Source: UBA10649 sp037130755
GTDB lineage: Bacteria; Actinomycetota; Actinomycetes; S36-B12
Length of the DNA stretch: 64,000 nucleotides
NCBI GenBank assembly: GCA_037130755.1
Contig: JBAXSI010000016.1
Coordinates: forward strand, 1-64,000
Direction: 5' to 3'
The notes below the pieces were generated by a model. The model was not told the origin of the DNA, did not search any database, and saw only the letters and a program-made list of their open reading frames with translations. Shown piece after piece: positions 16,395 through 24,400 of this stretch. How positions within the stretch are numbered: the stretch's first letter is position 1; every line of letters begins with the position of its first letter. The translations under genes were made by a program, and so were the position numbers.

Positions 16395-17960
16395 GTGACC
16401 CGACGCGCCCCTCAGCCCTTCAAAAGCCAGCTTTCAGCGGCCCGTCGGGCCATGATCGTCGTCCTGGCCGTCCTGATGGGCCTGACGATCGCCGGCTCCA
16501 GCGGGGTGGCGACGGCCGCTCCGTCCACCGTCCCGGCGGCCGATTACCCGCCCGAGCTGGCCGCCTACTACACCCAGACCCTCGCCTGGTCCCCCTGCGA
16601 GGAGGGGCTCGAGTGCGCCGGCCTGACGGTGCCGCTCGACTACTCCGATCCCGCGGGTGCTCAAATCCAGATCCGGGTGAACAAGTCACCTGCGCGTGGC
16701 GGGGCAGCCCAGCGGCAGGGATCGCTGGTCATCAATCCAGGTGGACCGGGCGGGAGCGGGCTGGACTTCACCGCGTACACCGCGCGCTCCGTCGCTCCCA
16801 AGGTCAACGTGGCCTTCGACATCGTGGGCTTCGACCCGCGCGGCGTGGGCAAGTCGGCGCCGATCACGTGCGCGACGGGGCGCCAGACCACCGCGCTGCT
16901 GCAGACCGATGGCTCTCCGAGTACCCGCGCTCAGCGCGAGCAGGTGATGAATGTGTCGGCGATTCTGGGTCGCGGCTGCCTCACGATGTCGCCGACTCTC
17001 GCAAGACACGTCGGCACGGACGACGCCGTCCGCGACATGGACGTCCTACGGGCCGCTCTCGGCGAACCGAAGCTGAACTGGCTCGGCTGGTCCTATGGGA
17101 CCGTGCTCGGCACCCGCTACCTCGAGGCGTTCCCGGATCGGATCGGCCGATTCGTCCTGGACGGGGCACTCGACCCGAGCAAGGACTTGATGCAAGTGTC
17201 CCGCGGCCAGTCACGTGGATTCCAGGTCGCCATGACCCGCTTCGCGGCGGACTGCGCCAAGCGCACCACTTGCCCCTACAAGGGCGGCACCGCGAAGGTC
17301 CTTGAGGGCATCAACGCCCTGCTCGCGCGCCTGGACACCCGGCGCATGCCGACCAACGACCCGAAGCGGAGGCTCGGCCAGTCGGAAGCCCTATCGGGCA
17401 TGTTCCAAGCGATGTATGCGACGTGGCTCTGGCCCACGCTCCGAACGGCCCTGCGTCAGGCGAACCGGGACGATGGATCCCTGCTGATGTCCCTCGCCGA
17501 CTTCTCGAGCGATCGGACCGGACCGAACACCTACGCGGGCAACACGATTTCGGCCTTCTACGCCGTCAGCTGCTGGGACGCGCCACCTCCGCCCGGTGAG
17601 CAGGGACTCGCGGCCGCGGCCGCCGCGTGGAGCCGAGGCGCGCCGGTGCCGGAGATGGCGAAGTCGATGGCTTGGGGCAATGCACCGTGCACCACCTGGT
17701 TCGGTCACTCGAACCGGGCGCCCGCGCCGGCCAACAGCACCACGGCCGCACCGATCCTCGTGGTGGGCACCCTCTACGACCCCGCCACCCCGTACCCCTG
17801 GGCGGTGGCCCTCAGCAAGCAGCTGCCCACCTCGACCCTGCTGACCTACAACGGCGACGGTCACACCGCCTACGGCGGCGGCTCGGCCTGCATCAACAAG
17901 GCCGTTGACGCATATCTGTTGACTGGCGCCCCGCCCGCTGCCGGTCTGGTCTGCAACTAA
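16395..17960 (+). CDS. Secreted alpha/beta hydrolase, tripeptidyl-aminopeptidase (Tap/SlpD) family
   Basis: 521 residues with an Arg-rich N-terminus, a hydrophobic signal core (MIVVLAVLMGLTIAG) and a signal-peptidase site near ATAAP. Catalytic Ser in GWSYGTVLG, oxyanion segment NPGGPGGSG, Asp in GTLYDPATPY and His in NGDGHTAYG, with the TAP-like C-terminal domain. Relatives in Streptomyces remove tripeptides from secreted proteins and mycobacterial ones include the CaeA/Hip1-type hydrolases. It acts outside the membrane. Four or more Cys in the mature part could make disulphides. It ends 38 bases from the convergent PAC2 gene. Confidence 0.92.
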   Translation: MTRRAPQPFKSQLSAARRAMIVVLAVLMGLTIAGSSGVATAAPSTVPAADYPPELAAYYTQTLAWSPCEEGLECAGLTVPLDYSDPAGAQIQIRVNKSPARGGAAQRQGSLVINPGGPGGSGLDFTAYTARSVAPKVNVAFDIVGFDPRGVGKSAPITCATGRQTTALLQTDGSPSTRAQREQVMNVSAILGRGCLTMSPTLARHVGTDDAVRDMDVLRAALGEPKLNWLGWSYGTVLGTRYLEAFPDRIGRFVLDGALDPSKDLMQVSRGQSRGFQVAMTRFAADCAKRTTCPYKGGTAKVLEGINALLARLDTRRMPTNDPKRRLGQSEALSGMFQAMYATWLWPTLRTALRQANRDDGSLLMSLADFSSDRTGPNTYAGNTISAFYAVSCWDAPPPPGEQGLAAAAAAWSRGAPVPEMAKSMAWGNAPCTTWFGHSNRAPAPANSTTAAPILVVGTLYDPATPYPWAVALSKQLPTSTLLTYNGDGHTAYGGGSACINKAVDAYLLTGAPPAAGLVCN

Positions 17961-17998
17961 CCGGTCGCACCCGATTCACCACGCACGTCCGGCAACGA

Positions 17999-18934
17999 TC
18001 AGGTATCGACCTGCTTCTCCGGGTCGTCCGGGTCACTCAGGCTGGACAGGAACTGCTCCACTTGTGCGGCGATCTCCTCGCCGGTCGGCATCGGCTCGCC
18101 CGCCATGTCCGCGAGACCACCCGCAGCGCCCGTGGAGATGGCCGTCATCTGGTCGTACTGCTGCTCCAGGGCCGCGACCACGGTGGCGAACTCCTCGTTC
18201 CCGACCAACTGCTCGGAAACCTCGGCGTCGGCGACCTTGGCCGCGGCCTCGAGGTCCGCGACCGGGATGTGCAGGCCGGTGGCACGGCTGATCGCCTCGA
18301 TCAGGGTGGACGCGGCACGCGGGAACTCGAACTGCACGAGGTAGTGCGGCACCTGGGCGGTGATGCCCATCGACGGGGTGCCCTGCTGACCGAGGTGGAG
18401 TTCCAGCATGGCTCCCACGTGCCCGGGGACCTCGATCTCACCTAGGACGGAGACGTGGCCGGCGACCAGGCCAGGCTCGCTGCCGTGCACGGTGACGCTC
18501 AGCGGACGCGTGTGCGGGATCGGCCATGGGATCGCCGACAGCCCGACGGCCAAGCGGACGCCGTACTTCTCGACGATGAGATCGACGGCCGACATGAACC
18601 GCAGCCACTGGTAGTCCGGCTCCGGCCCAGTCAGAAGCAGAAATCGCTGTCCGTCATGGTCGGTGACCTCATGCAGCACGATCTGCGGGATCTCGACCGA
18701 GGCGAAGTGGTCCACGACGTAGGTCATCCGGGGACGGCGGGCACGGTAGTCCAGGAGCTCGTCGGCGTCGAAGGTCGCAACCAATTGATAGTTGCACGTC
18801 TGGAGGATGTGATCGGCCGCGAGGCGGACGCCACCGCCGGCATCGACGAACCCGGCAAAGGCGTAGACGAGGATGGGCGCGTCATCGAAGTGCACCTCTC
18901 GGTGCACTTGGTAGAGCTCTTCAGGCGCTCGCAT
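17999..18934 (-). CDS. PAC2-family protein
   Basis: 311-residue PAC2 domain protein (proteasome assembly chaperone 2 fold; actinobacterial members are often listed as ATP-grasp-associated or carboxylate-amine ligase-like). Recognised from the start region PILVYAFAGFVDAGGG, LLLTGPEPDYQWLRF and the GLSAIPWPIPHTRP segment. The last 90 residues are acidic and probably helical. The biochemical role in bacteria is not settled. ATG at 18934 is preceded by the strong ribosome site GGAGGTGAGG. Confidence 0.88.
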   Translation of the reverse strand: MRAPEELYQVHREVHFDDAPILVYAFAGFVDAGGGVRLAADHILQTCNYQLVATFDADELLDYRARRPRMTYVVDHFASVEIPQIVLHEVTDHDGQRFLLLTGPEPDYQWLRFMSAVDLIVEKYGVRLAVGLSAIPWPIPHTRPLSVTVHGSEPGLVAGHVSVLGEIEVPGHVGAMLELHLGQQGTPSMGITAQVPHYLVQFEFPRAASTLIEAISRATGLHIPVADLEAAAKVADAEVSEQLVGNEEFATVVAALEQQYDQMTAISTGAAGGLADMAGEPMPTGEEIAAQVEQFLSSLSDPDDPEKQVDT

Positions 18935-19032
18935 GCCTCACCTCCGATGCCTACAACGATGCCACAAGCGTGAACATCCCGCCCGGACGCCGTGTTCCGG
19001 CTTTCGCCAGAGGCGAAGCCAACACGCGGCGA

Positions 19033-19530
19033 CTAGGCCGGTCTGCTCGTCTCGGCCGGCGGGGTGGTCTTCTTCGCGCGAGGGGCGGCCTTCTTCTTCG
19101 GCGGCGCCACGACGGCGACGTCGGCTGCCTCGGCGACTGCGTCGCCCGCGTCACTAGCTGACTTCGCGGCGTCCTCAGCAGCCGCGTTGGCAGCCTCGGA
19201 GGCAACCGTCGCGAGCTCGTGAGCCTTCTCGCCGGTGCTCGTGGCCAACTTCTCTGCAGTCTTGCTGGTCGCCTGTGCCGCGTCGGCCGCGGAAGCCCCG
19301 AGCACGGCGGCCGTGTCGGCCACCTTCTGTGCTGCAGAGTCAGCGACCCCGGCGGCAGTGGACGCCACGCTGGACACCTTCTCGGCAGCCGTACCCGCTG
19401 CTGACGACACTGAGTCAGCCCAGAGGTTGGCCGTTGAGGCCACCTCGTCCGTACGCCCGCGGCTGCGCCACGCGATGACTCCGGCCGCCGCACCGAGTGC
19501 AGCGACGACAACCACAACTGCCTTCTTCAT
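19033..19530 (-). CDS. Ala-rich single-pass membrane protein with DLW-39-like head
   Basis: 165 residues. The head (MKKAVVVVVAALGAAAGVIAW, then a charged turn and ANLWADSVS) resembles the tiny actinobacterial DLW-39 proteins. It continues into a roughly 90-residue Ala/Ser/Thr/Lys-poor-in-Gly helix of heptad type (repeated AAEK, ADTAA, TAEKLA) and a Lys/Pro-rich tail (PPKKKAAPRAKK) like an H1-histone tail. A membrane anchor with a long coiled or amphipathic helix and a nucleic-acid- or envelope-binding tail is a reasonable picture; function is unknown. ATG at 19530 has GGAGGAAG upstream; the longer frame to 19563 is not needed. Confidence 0.7.
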   Translation of the reverse strand: MKKAVVVVVAALGAAAGVIAWRSRGRTDEVASTANLWADSVSSAAGTAAEKVSSVASTAAGVADSAAQKVADTAAVLGASAADAAQATSKTAEKLATSTGEKAHELATVASEAANAAAEDAAKSASDAGDAVAEAADVAVVAPPKKKAAPRAKKTTPPAETSRPA

Positions 19531-19591
19531 GGCTTCCTCCCAGTCCTGGCGAGACGCTAACACCCCTCGCGATCGTCCACCCGCGGAACCG

Positions 19592-20773
19592 TCACGAGCG
19601 TGACTTGCCCTCCTTGAGGTACGAGAGGAATCGCTCCGTCACCTGCGGACTGGACAGGAACTGGTCACGGCTCTCCGGGCTCAAGGTGAGCGCGTACTCG
19701 CAGACCCGCGCCCAGGCCATCCCCACCGCCTTGGTCAGCGCGCCGGCGACGGTCGCGGAGATGGCGGAGCCCGCGATCGCGCCACCGGGGACGAACTTCA
19801 GCAGGCTTGTCACGGCGTAGCGGCCCGCCATCGTCGCACCGCCGGTGAGGACGACGGCCCCGGCAGCGGCGAGCGCCTTGGACCTGTTGGGGGGAAGTCC
19901 GTACGCCGCCGTGATGCGGGCGATCATCGTCACCTGGTTCGGGACGAGAAGCGCTGCGTCAGCGAAAGGGATCGGAGTTGCGCCAACGCCAGCGGCCACG
20001 GCGACCGCTTGGTTGATGATTGTCGCGACGACTTTTTTTTTGCGGCCCACGTCGACGACCTGGGCAGCCGTCAGGGCACCGGCGACGACCTCGGGGATGA
20101 CGTCGTAGGTGTTGTCGAGCAGGTTCTTCAGGCCGAAGACCGGACTGGCGGTGAAGTCATCGACCAGCGCGTTGGTGAGGACCACACGATGGCGCGGCTT
20201 CAGGGGCAGGCCGAGCGTCTCGATGTACTGGGCGAACTCCATCGCCTCCGGGTGCACCACGCCGTCGCGGGTGGGGACCTGGGTCATCACCATGATGACC
20301 GGCAGGCCGAGGGCATCGAGTTCGCGGACGAACTGCTCCTGTGCCTTCTCGAAGCGCCGGTCCGACCAGCGCACGAGGTACCAGGCGGCATGGATGCGCC
20401 GGTCCGCGGCCACGTCCCGATGGTCGGAGACAAGGCGACGCAGTCCGTCGACGATGGCGTCGCCGGCCGTCCCGGTCTCGAACCCCTCGGAGTCGTAGAG
20501 CCCGAGGAAGCCGTCCGGGTGCCGGTAGTAGACCAGGCCCTTGGTGACCGGCTGCCCGACGCCCGTGGCCGCCACGTCGCGTCCGAAGATGGCGTTGACG
20601 AGCGTGGACTTGCCGACACCGGTCTTGCCGAACACGGCCAGATTGAAGCAGCCCAGTGCTGCGAAGGCCTCCGCGAGGCGCTGCTCGAACAGGCCCTCGA
20701 TCTGGACCTTGCTCATATCGGGGACCGAGCCGGGCATCGCCGCGCCGGACGTGGCCGCCGGCTCGATAGTCAC
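19592..20773 (-). CDS. Dynamin/Era-like GTPase with membrane-binding C-terminus
   Basis: 393 residues. G1 is GKTGVGKST, G3 is DSEG, and a G4-like position is VMTQVP; no classical NKxD is seen. The N-terminal GTPase domain spans about residues 30-240. The C-terminal 150 residues contain hydrophobic segments (VVATIINQAVAVAAGVGATPIPFADA, then an Ala/Gly-rich stretch) like the DUF697 tail of bacterial GTPases that act at the membrane. A run of nine A on the coding strand (20033-20041) encodes KKK between the domains. Start uncertain: GTG 20773, ATG 20737 or ATG 20716 (MSKVQIEG) are all in frame and none has a good ribosome site. Confidence 0.8.
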   Translation of the reverse strand: MTIEPAATSGAAMPGSVPDMSKVQIEGLFEQRLAEAFAALGCFNLAVFGKTGVGKSTLVNAIFGRDVAATGVGQPVTKGLVYYRHPDGFLGLYDSEGFETGTAGDAIVDGLRRLVSDHRDVAADRRIHAAWYLVRWSDRRFEKAQEQFVRELDALGLPVIMVMTQVPTRDGVVHPEAMEFAQYIETLGLPLKPRHRVVLTNALVDDFTASPVFGLKNLLDNTYDVIPEVVAGALTAAQVVDVGRKKKVVATIINQAVAVAAGVGATPIPFADAALLVPNQVTMIARITAAYGLPPNRSKALAAAGAVVLTGGATMAGRYAVTSLLKFVPGGAIAGSAISATVAGALTKAVGMAWARVCEYALTLSPESRDQFLSSPQVTERFLSYLKEGKSRS

Positions 20774-20826
20774 GCCTCCACCGTACGCGGAGCGTGGGGG
20801 TTGGACAAACACCACGCCAGCCGGGT

Positions 20827-20832
20827 TACCGT
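20827..20832 (+). promoter_or_regulatory. -10 element before the lytic transglycosylase
   Basis: TACCGT, five bases, then ATG at 20838; no separate ribosome site at a useful distance. Confidence 0.45.
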
Positions 20833-20837
20833 GGAGC

Positions 20838-21437
20838 ATGACCGACGCGGGGACGAGGACCCGTGCGCGACCGCGGAGGCGCTCACGCACGCGTGGTCTC
20901 ATCGTGCTCGTCGTCGTCCTCACGCTGGTCGTCGGCGCGCTGGTCGGAACATGGCTGGCGATCAGCGGCGCCAAGGACAAGGGCTATCTCGGTGGGCCGG
21001 TCGTCGTCCCGGCTGAGTACCGCCCGGTCCTGAAGAAGGCGGCCAAGCGCTGCGACGCCGTGCCGGTCGAGATCCTCGCGGCCCAGATCGCCGCCGAGAG
21101 CGGATGGGACCCGAAGGCCCAGTCCGGTGCGGGCGCCCAGGGCATTGCGCAGTTCATGCCCGAAGTGTGGAAGCAGTATGGCGTCGACGGAAACGGCGAC
21201 GGCGTCGCCGACGTCTGGGATCCCGTCGACGCGATCCACTCCGCCGCCGAGCTCAACTGCCTGAATCGTCGGCTTGTCCGCAGCGCCAAGGGCAATCGCC
21301 TGCGCAACACGCTGGCCGCGTATAACTCTGGGTACGGGTCGGTCCTGAAGTACGACGGGGTGCCGCCGTTCCCGGAGACCGAGGCCTACGTCGCGAAGAT
21401 CGTGGACACGGCCAAGACCATCGTCGTCAGGCCGTGA
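20838..21437 (+). CDS. Membrane-anchored lytic transglycosylase (SLT domain)
   Basis: 199 residues: Arg-rich cytoplasmic head, one membrane segment (about 21-45, LIVLVVVLTLVVGALVG), then a compact SLT/goose-lysozyme-like domain. The catalytic Glu is in AAQIAAESGWDP, followed by the family signature GAQGIAQFMPEVW and the later LAAYNSGYG. It should cleave peptidoglycan glycan strands outside the membrane during growth or division. A calcium-like loop (DGNGDGVAD) lies between the signatures. It converges on the next gene with an 11-base overlap. Confidence 0.92.
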   Translation: MTDAGTRTRARPRRRSRTRGLIVLVVVLTLVVGALVGTWLAISGAKDKGYLGGPVVVPAEYRPVLKKAAKRCDAVPVEILAAQIAAESGWDPKAQSGAGAQGIAQFMPEVWKQYGVDGNGDGVADVWDPVDAIHSAAELNCLNRRLVRSAKGNRLRNTLAAYNSGYGSVLKYDGVPPFPETEAYVAKIVDTAKTIVVRP

Positions 21438-23526
21438 CACCGCTACGGAGTACTTGGCCGTCGGGTGCTGCGCTGTCGAGCACCTGGCGCAGAACCGCAT
21501 CGGCCTGCGCGTCGCTGCCGCTGCTGACGCCCCAGTTCTTGAACTCGCGCAGGAGCGCCTCGCGGGCGCGTGCAATCTGCTCGGAGACCACCCTTGCCTG
21601 TGCCCATTCGAGTTCGCGCTCCCGAAGGGCCCGCTCGATCTCGGTCATTTGCTCGTCGGTGACCGGCAGGTCATAGGCGGCGGAGACGAACTGCGCGATG
21701 TCCTCGCGATAGTCGTGCCCACGTCGGCCGAAGGTCCCGGGAACGACGTCCATGGCGTTGACCATGTCGATGCCGGTGAGCACGAACGTGATCCCGGGTC
21801 GCCAGGTCGTTGACTTGGGGATTCCGGGCGGCCGCTGGTCGGCAGGCCCAAGCCACCACGGCCTACGCAGCAGGATGTTGGTGCCGAACTTCGGGATCGG
21901 GTCGTCGTAGTGGCTGATGAGGACGTGGCGGATCTGCTTCTTGCGCTCCTCCGGGAGGGCGAGGTACTCGTCGAAGTTGTCGACCTCGAGCAGCAGGCCT
22001 TCGGGATCGACCTTGGCCGGGTTCAGGCGCCACGACTTCGCGAACTCGGTGCCCGACGGGGTGCCGAGGTAGATCGACGAGTGGACGAAGTCGCGATCCA
22101 TCGCCTCGACGGTGCGATGGCGCCAGATGTCCTGCATCGTCAAGGCCCCAAGGCTCTCGCCGAAAGCGACAAATCGGGGGCGCTTCGCAGGATCCATTCC
22201 GCGCATGTAGCCGGTGATGGCGTGCATCAGATCGCGGTTCTGTTCGATCGCCAGGCCCGTGCGTGTCAGTGACATCGACGACGGCAGCATCGAGTACTGC
22301 ATGGTGAAGATGGCGCTGTCGCCGAGCGTCATGTACTCGAGGGCCTCAGCCATGACGTAGTTGATGTAGCCCGATCCCGTCGGCGACGCGAAGCACAGGA
22401 CCTGCCGCTCGAAGGCACCGGTACGAATGAGCTCGTCCATGATCAGATCGACGCGATCCTCGGCCTCTGCGGCACTGTCCAGCCCGACGAACACCCTGAT
22501 GGGCTCGGCGACCGGCTCGTGGCCCATCACGTCCGCGATCTCCTCGCGCGTGAGCACCATGTTCACGAATCGGCGCCCCTCCCGCGACAGCGACTCGAAC
22601 GACACCACGCTCTCCGGGCCGCCCGACACCTTCGTCGACGCCGGGGGCTTCTCGTAGGCGGGCTCCACCGCGGCGCCGCCCTGCTCAACGCGGCGCACCG
22701 CGTATTCGTAGCCCGCGTACATCGCACCGCTGAGGCCGGCGAGCGCAACCGCATGCCCGATGGGATTGGCCACCGAGTCATACGTCGGTGCCACCCGCGC
22801 GATGCCGGCCGAGACGCCGGCGGCGATGAGGCGCTCGACGGCCTGCAGGGCGAGGACTCCTGCGCCGACGCCCAGCGCGATGCCGACAGAGCTTCCCGTC
22901 GACACGTTCGTGATCGTCGTATCACCCAAGTCGGCGGCCCGCTTGTGCACGCGGTACACCTCGAACGCTGACACGGCCACGCCCGCGGGCAGGGCGAGCG
23001 GGATCCTGGTGAGCCAGCGCTTCGTCGGCGCGCCTTGGACTACGAGGTCGTTGACGCCGATGATCGCCGACAGGCCGGCACCCATGGCCGCAACCCGAGC
23101 CGTGCGGTTGGCCGCCACGCGCAGGAGCCCCCGGCGCATGCGCTCGTCCTCCCGCGGTGGGAGGGAACGGGACAGGCCCTCGGCGACTGCCCCGACCATG
23201 ACGTTGGTGCCGACCCTGAAGCCGAGCCTGGCGGCCTGGGAGGCGGTGTCGGTCCGGCCTCCCGTGACGATCTTTCCCACCGTCTCGATCGCGCTCTGCG
23301 TGGCGGTGACGGCGGACAGTGTCGTTGCCGCGATCACTCCGGTGGCGATGGCCTGGTCGATGGTCCGACGAGGCTGTAGGCCGGGCTGGAACGAGGGTCC
23401 TACGGAGGCAGCAGCGGCAAAGAGGGCAACGCGCTCGGTGAGGCTCCGGTCCGGCCCCATGGCGCCGATGAGGGCGTCGAACACCCCGGCGGCCCCGCGG
23501 GGTGCGGCTTCGGCGTCAGAAGTCAT
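21427..23526 (-). CDS. Abhydrolase_9-family membrane hydrolase
   Basis: 699 residues. The first 290 residues are an Ala/Gly-rich membrane domain with several segments (Abhydrolase_9_N type); the rest is the alpha/beta hydrolase catalytic domain common in Actinobacteria. The nucleophile elbow is FGESLGA (about residue 455), preceded by VFVGLDSA and FASPTGSGYINY. The family is a putative membrane lipase/esterase of unknown substrate. The start ATG at 23526 has CAAGAT six bases upstream and no ribosome site. Confidence 0.85.
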   Translation of the reverse strand: MTSDAEAAPRGAAGVFDALIGAMGPDRSLTERVALFAAAASVGPSFQPGLQPRRTIDQAIATGVIAATTLSAVTATQSAIETVGKIVTGGRTDTASQAARLGFRVGTNVMVGAVAEGLSRSLPPREDERMRRGLLRVAANRTARVAAMGAGLSAIIGVNDLVVQGAPTKRWLTRIPLALPAGVAVSAFEVYRVHKRAADLGDTTITNVSTGSSVGIALGVGAGVLALQAVERLIAAGVSAGIARVAPTYDSVANPIGHAVALAGLSGAMYAGYEYAVRRVEQGGAAVEPAYEKPPASTKVSGGPESVVSFESLSREGRRFVNMVLTREEIADVMGHEPVAEPIRVFVGLDSAAEAEDRVDLIMDELIRTGAFERQVLCFASPTGSGYINYVMAEALEYMTLGDSAIFTMQYSMLPSSMSLTRTGLAIEQNRDLMHAITGYMRGMDPAKRPRFVAFGESLGALTMQDIWRHRTVEAMDRDFVHSSIYLGTPSGTEFAKSWRLNPAKVDPEGLLLEVDNFDEYLALPEERKKQIRHVLISHYDDPIPKFGTNILLRRPWWLGPADQRPPGIPKSTTWRPGITFVLTGIDMVNAMDVVPGTFGRRGHDYREDIAQFVSAAYDLPVTDEQMTEIERALRERELEWAQARVVSEQIARAREALLREFKNWGVSSGSDAQADAVLRQVLDSAAPDGQVLRSGVTA

Positions 23527-23532
23527 GGCAGC

Positions 23533-23538
23533 ATCTTG
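23533..23538 (-). promoter_or_regulatory. -10-like element before the Abhydrolase_9 gene
   Basis: CAAGAT-GCTGCC-ATG: leaderless spacing with C in the first position. Confidence 0.3.
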
Positions 23539-23550
23539 TCATGGCCCATC

Positions 23551-24360
23551 TCAGGCGATCATGACGATGGACTGCAGATTGTCGACCACCAGGCGACCTT
23601 CGGCGGTCCACAGTCTGCGGTGCTCGCTGGTGTAGCCCTCGTCAGCGGCGCTGACGAAGGCGTGGTGCAGGAGCGGCTCGCCCGCCCGCAGCGTCGACGG
23701 CTCGACCACGAGGTTCGCCGTGAATCCCACCGTCGCCACGGGGCGCATCGAATCCCGGGCGACGAGGCTGGCCGGCCACCACGCGTCCACGAGGGCGAGG
23801 ACCGACGCCGCCGACGGTGTGACCGCCTGCGCGTAGTCGATCCAGCCCAGGGTCTCGGCGCGACCGCCTTCCGCCGGGACCCCCGCAACCACGCGGGGTG
23901 CGAAGTGCTGGAGGAACGCCGGGCCGATCGGCGGGGCGAGGTCCAGTACCGGCACCTCGCTAGGTGCCGGCGCATCCGGGGCGCTGAGCATCGACCATGA
24001 CGCATAGTCGGGCTCACCCTCGACCGATCGCGGAGCGCCCATGATGACGGTGGCGGTGGCCACCTGCACTCCAGAGCCGTCCGTCAGTGTGGCGCTCGCC
24101 GTGGTGACGGCTGACCCTCGGCGCACGACGGCCGTCCGGATGATGTGCTCGCCCACCACTGCCGGGGCCACGAGGCTCGCCGACACGGAGCGGATCGTGC
24201 GATCGAGGTCGGGCTCACTCGCCTCGACAGCCCGAAGCAGCGCGCCGACCACGAGCCCGCCCCAGGCGCCGCGGCCCTGCTGCCAGCCGTCCGGAATCAG
24301 CCATGAGTAGGTGTCGTCACCTCGACGGGTGAGCGCGGTCGCAGTCTCGAAGGTCTCCAC
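23551..24360 (-). CDS. Acyl-CoA thioesterase-like double hotdog protein
   Basis: 269 residues with two hotdog halves: QGRGAWGGLVVGALLRA in the N-terminal half (the helix-containing strand segment) and the second half around LGWIDYAQAVTPSAASVLALVD to the C-terminus. Such TesB/4HBT_3 proteins hydrolyse acyl-CoA thioesters; chain length cannot be read from sequence. The GTG at 24360 follows GAGG at four bases and a CAGACT hexamer at six, so it could use either mode. It lies just upstream of the Abhydrolase_9 gene (24 bases). Confidence 0.8.
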   Translation of the reverse strand: METFETATALTRRGDDTYSWLIPDGWQQGRGAWGGLVVGALLRAVEASEPDLDRTIRSVSASLVAPAVVGEHIIRTAVVRRGSAVTTASATLTDGSGVQVATATVIMGAPRSVEGEPDYASWSMLSAPDAPAPSEVPVLDLAPPIGPAFLQHFAPRVVAGVPAEGGRAETLGWIDYAQAVTPSAASVLALVDAWWPASLVARDSMRPVATVGFTANLVVEPSTLRAGEPLLHHAFVSAADEGYTSEHRRLWTAEGRLVVDNLQSIVMIA

Positions 24361-24366
24361 GGCCTC

Positions 24367-24372
24367 AGTCTG
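24367..24372 (-). promoter_or_regulatory. -10-like element before the thioesterase
   Basis: CAGACT-GAGGCC-GTG; spacing fits, first base is C. Confidence 0.25.
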
Positions 24373-24400
24373 GCACTGGCCTGCGGCGCGCTTGCCAGTG

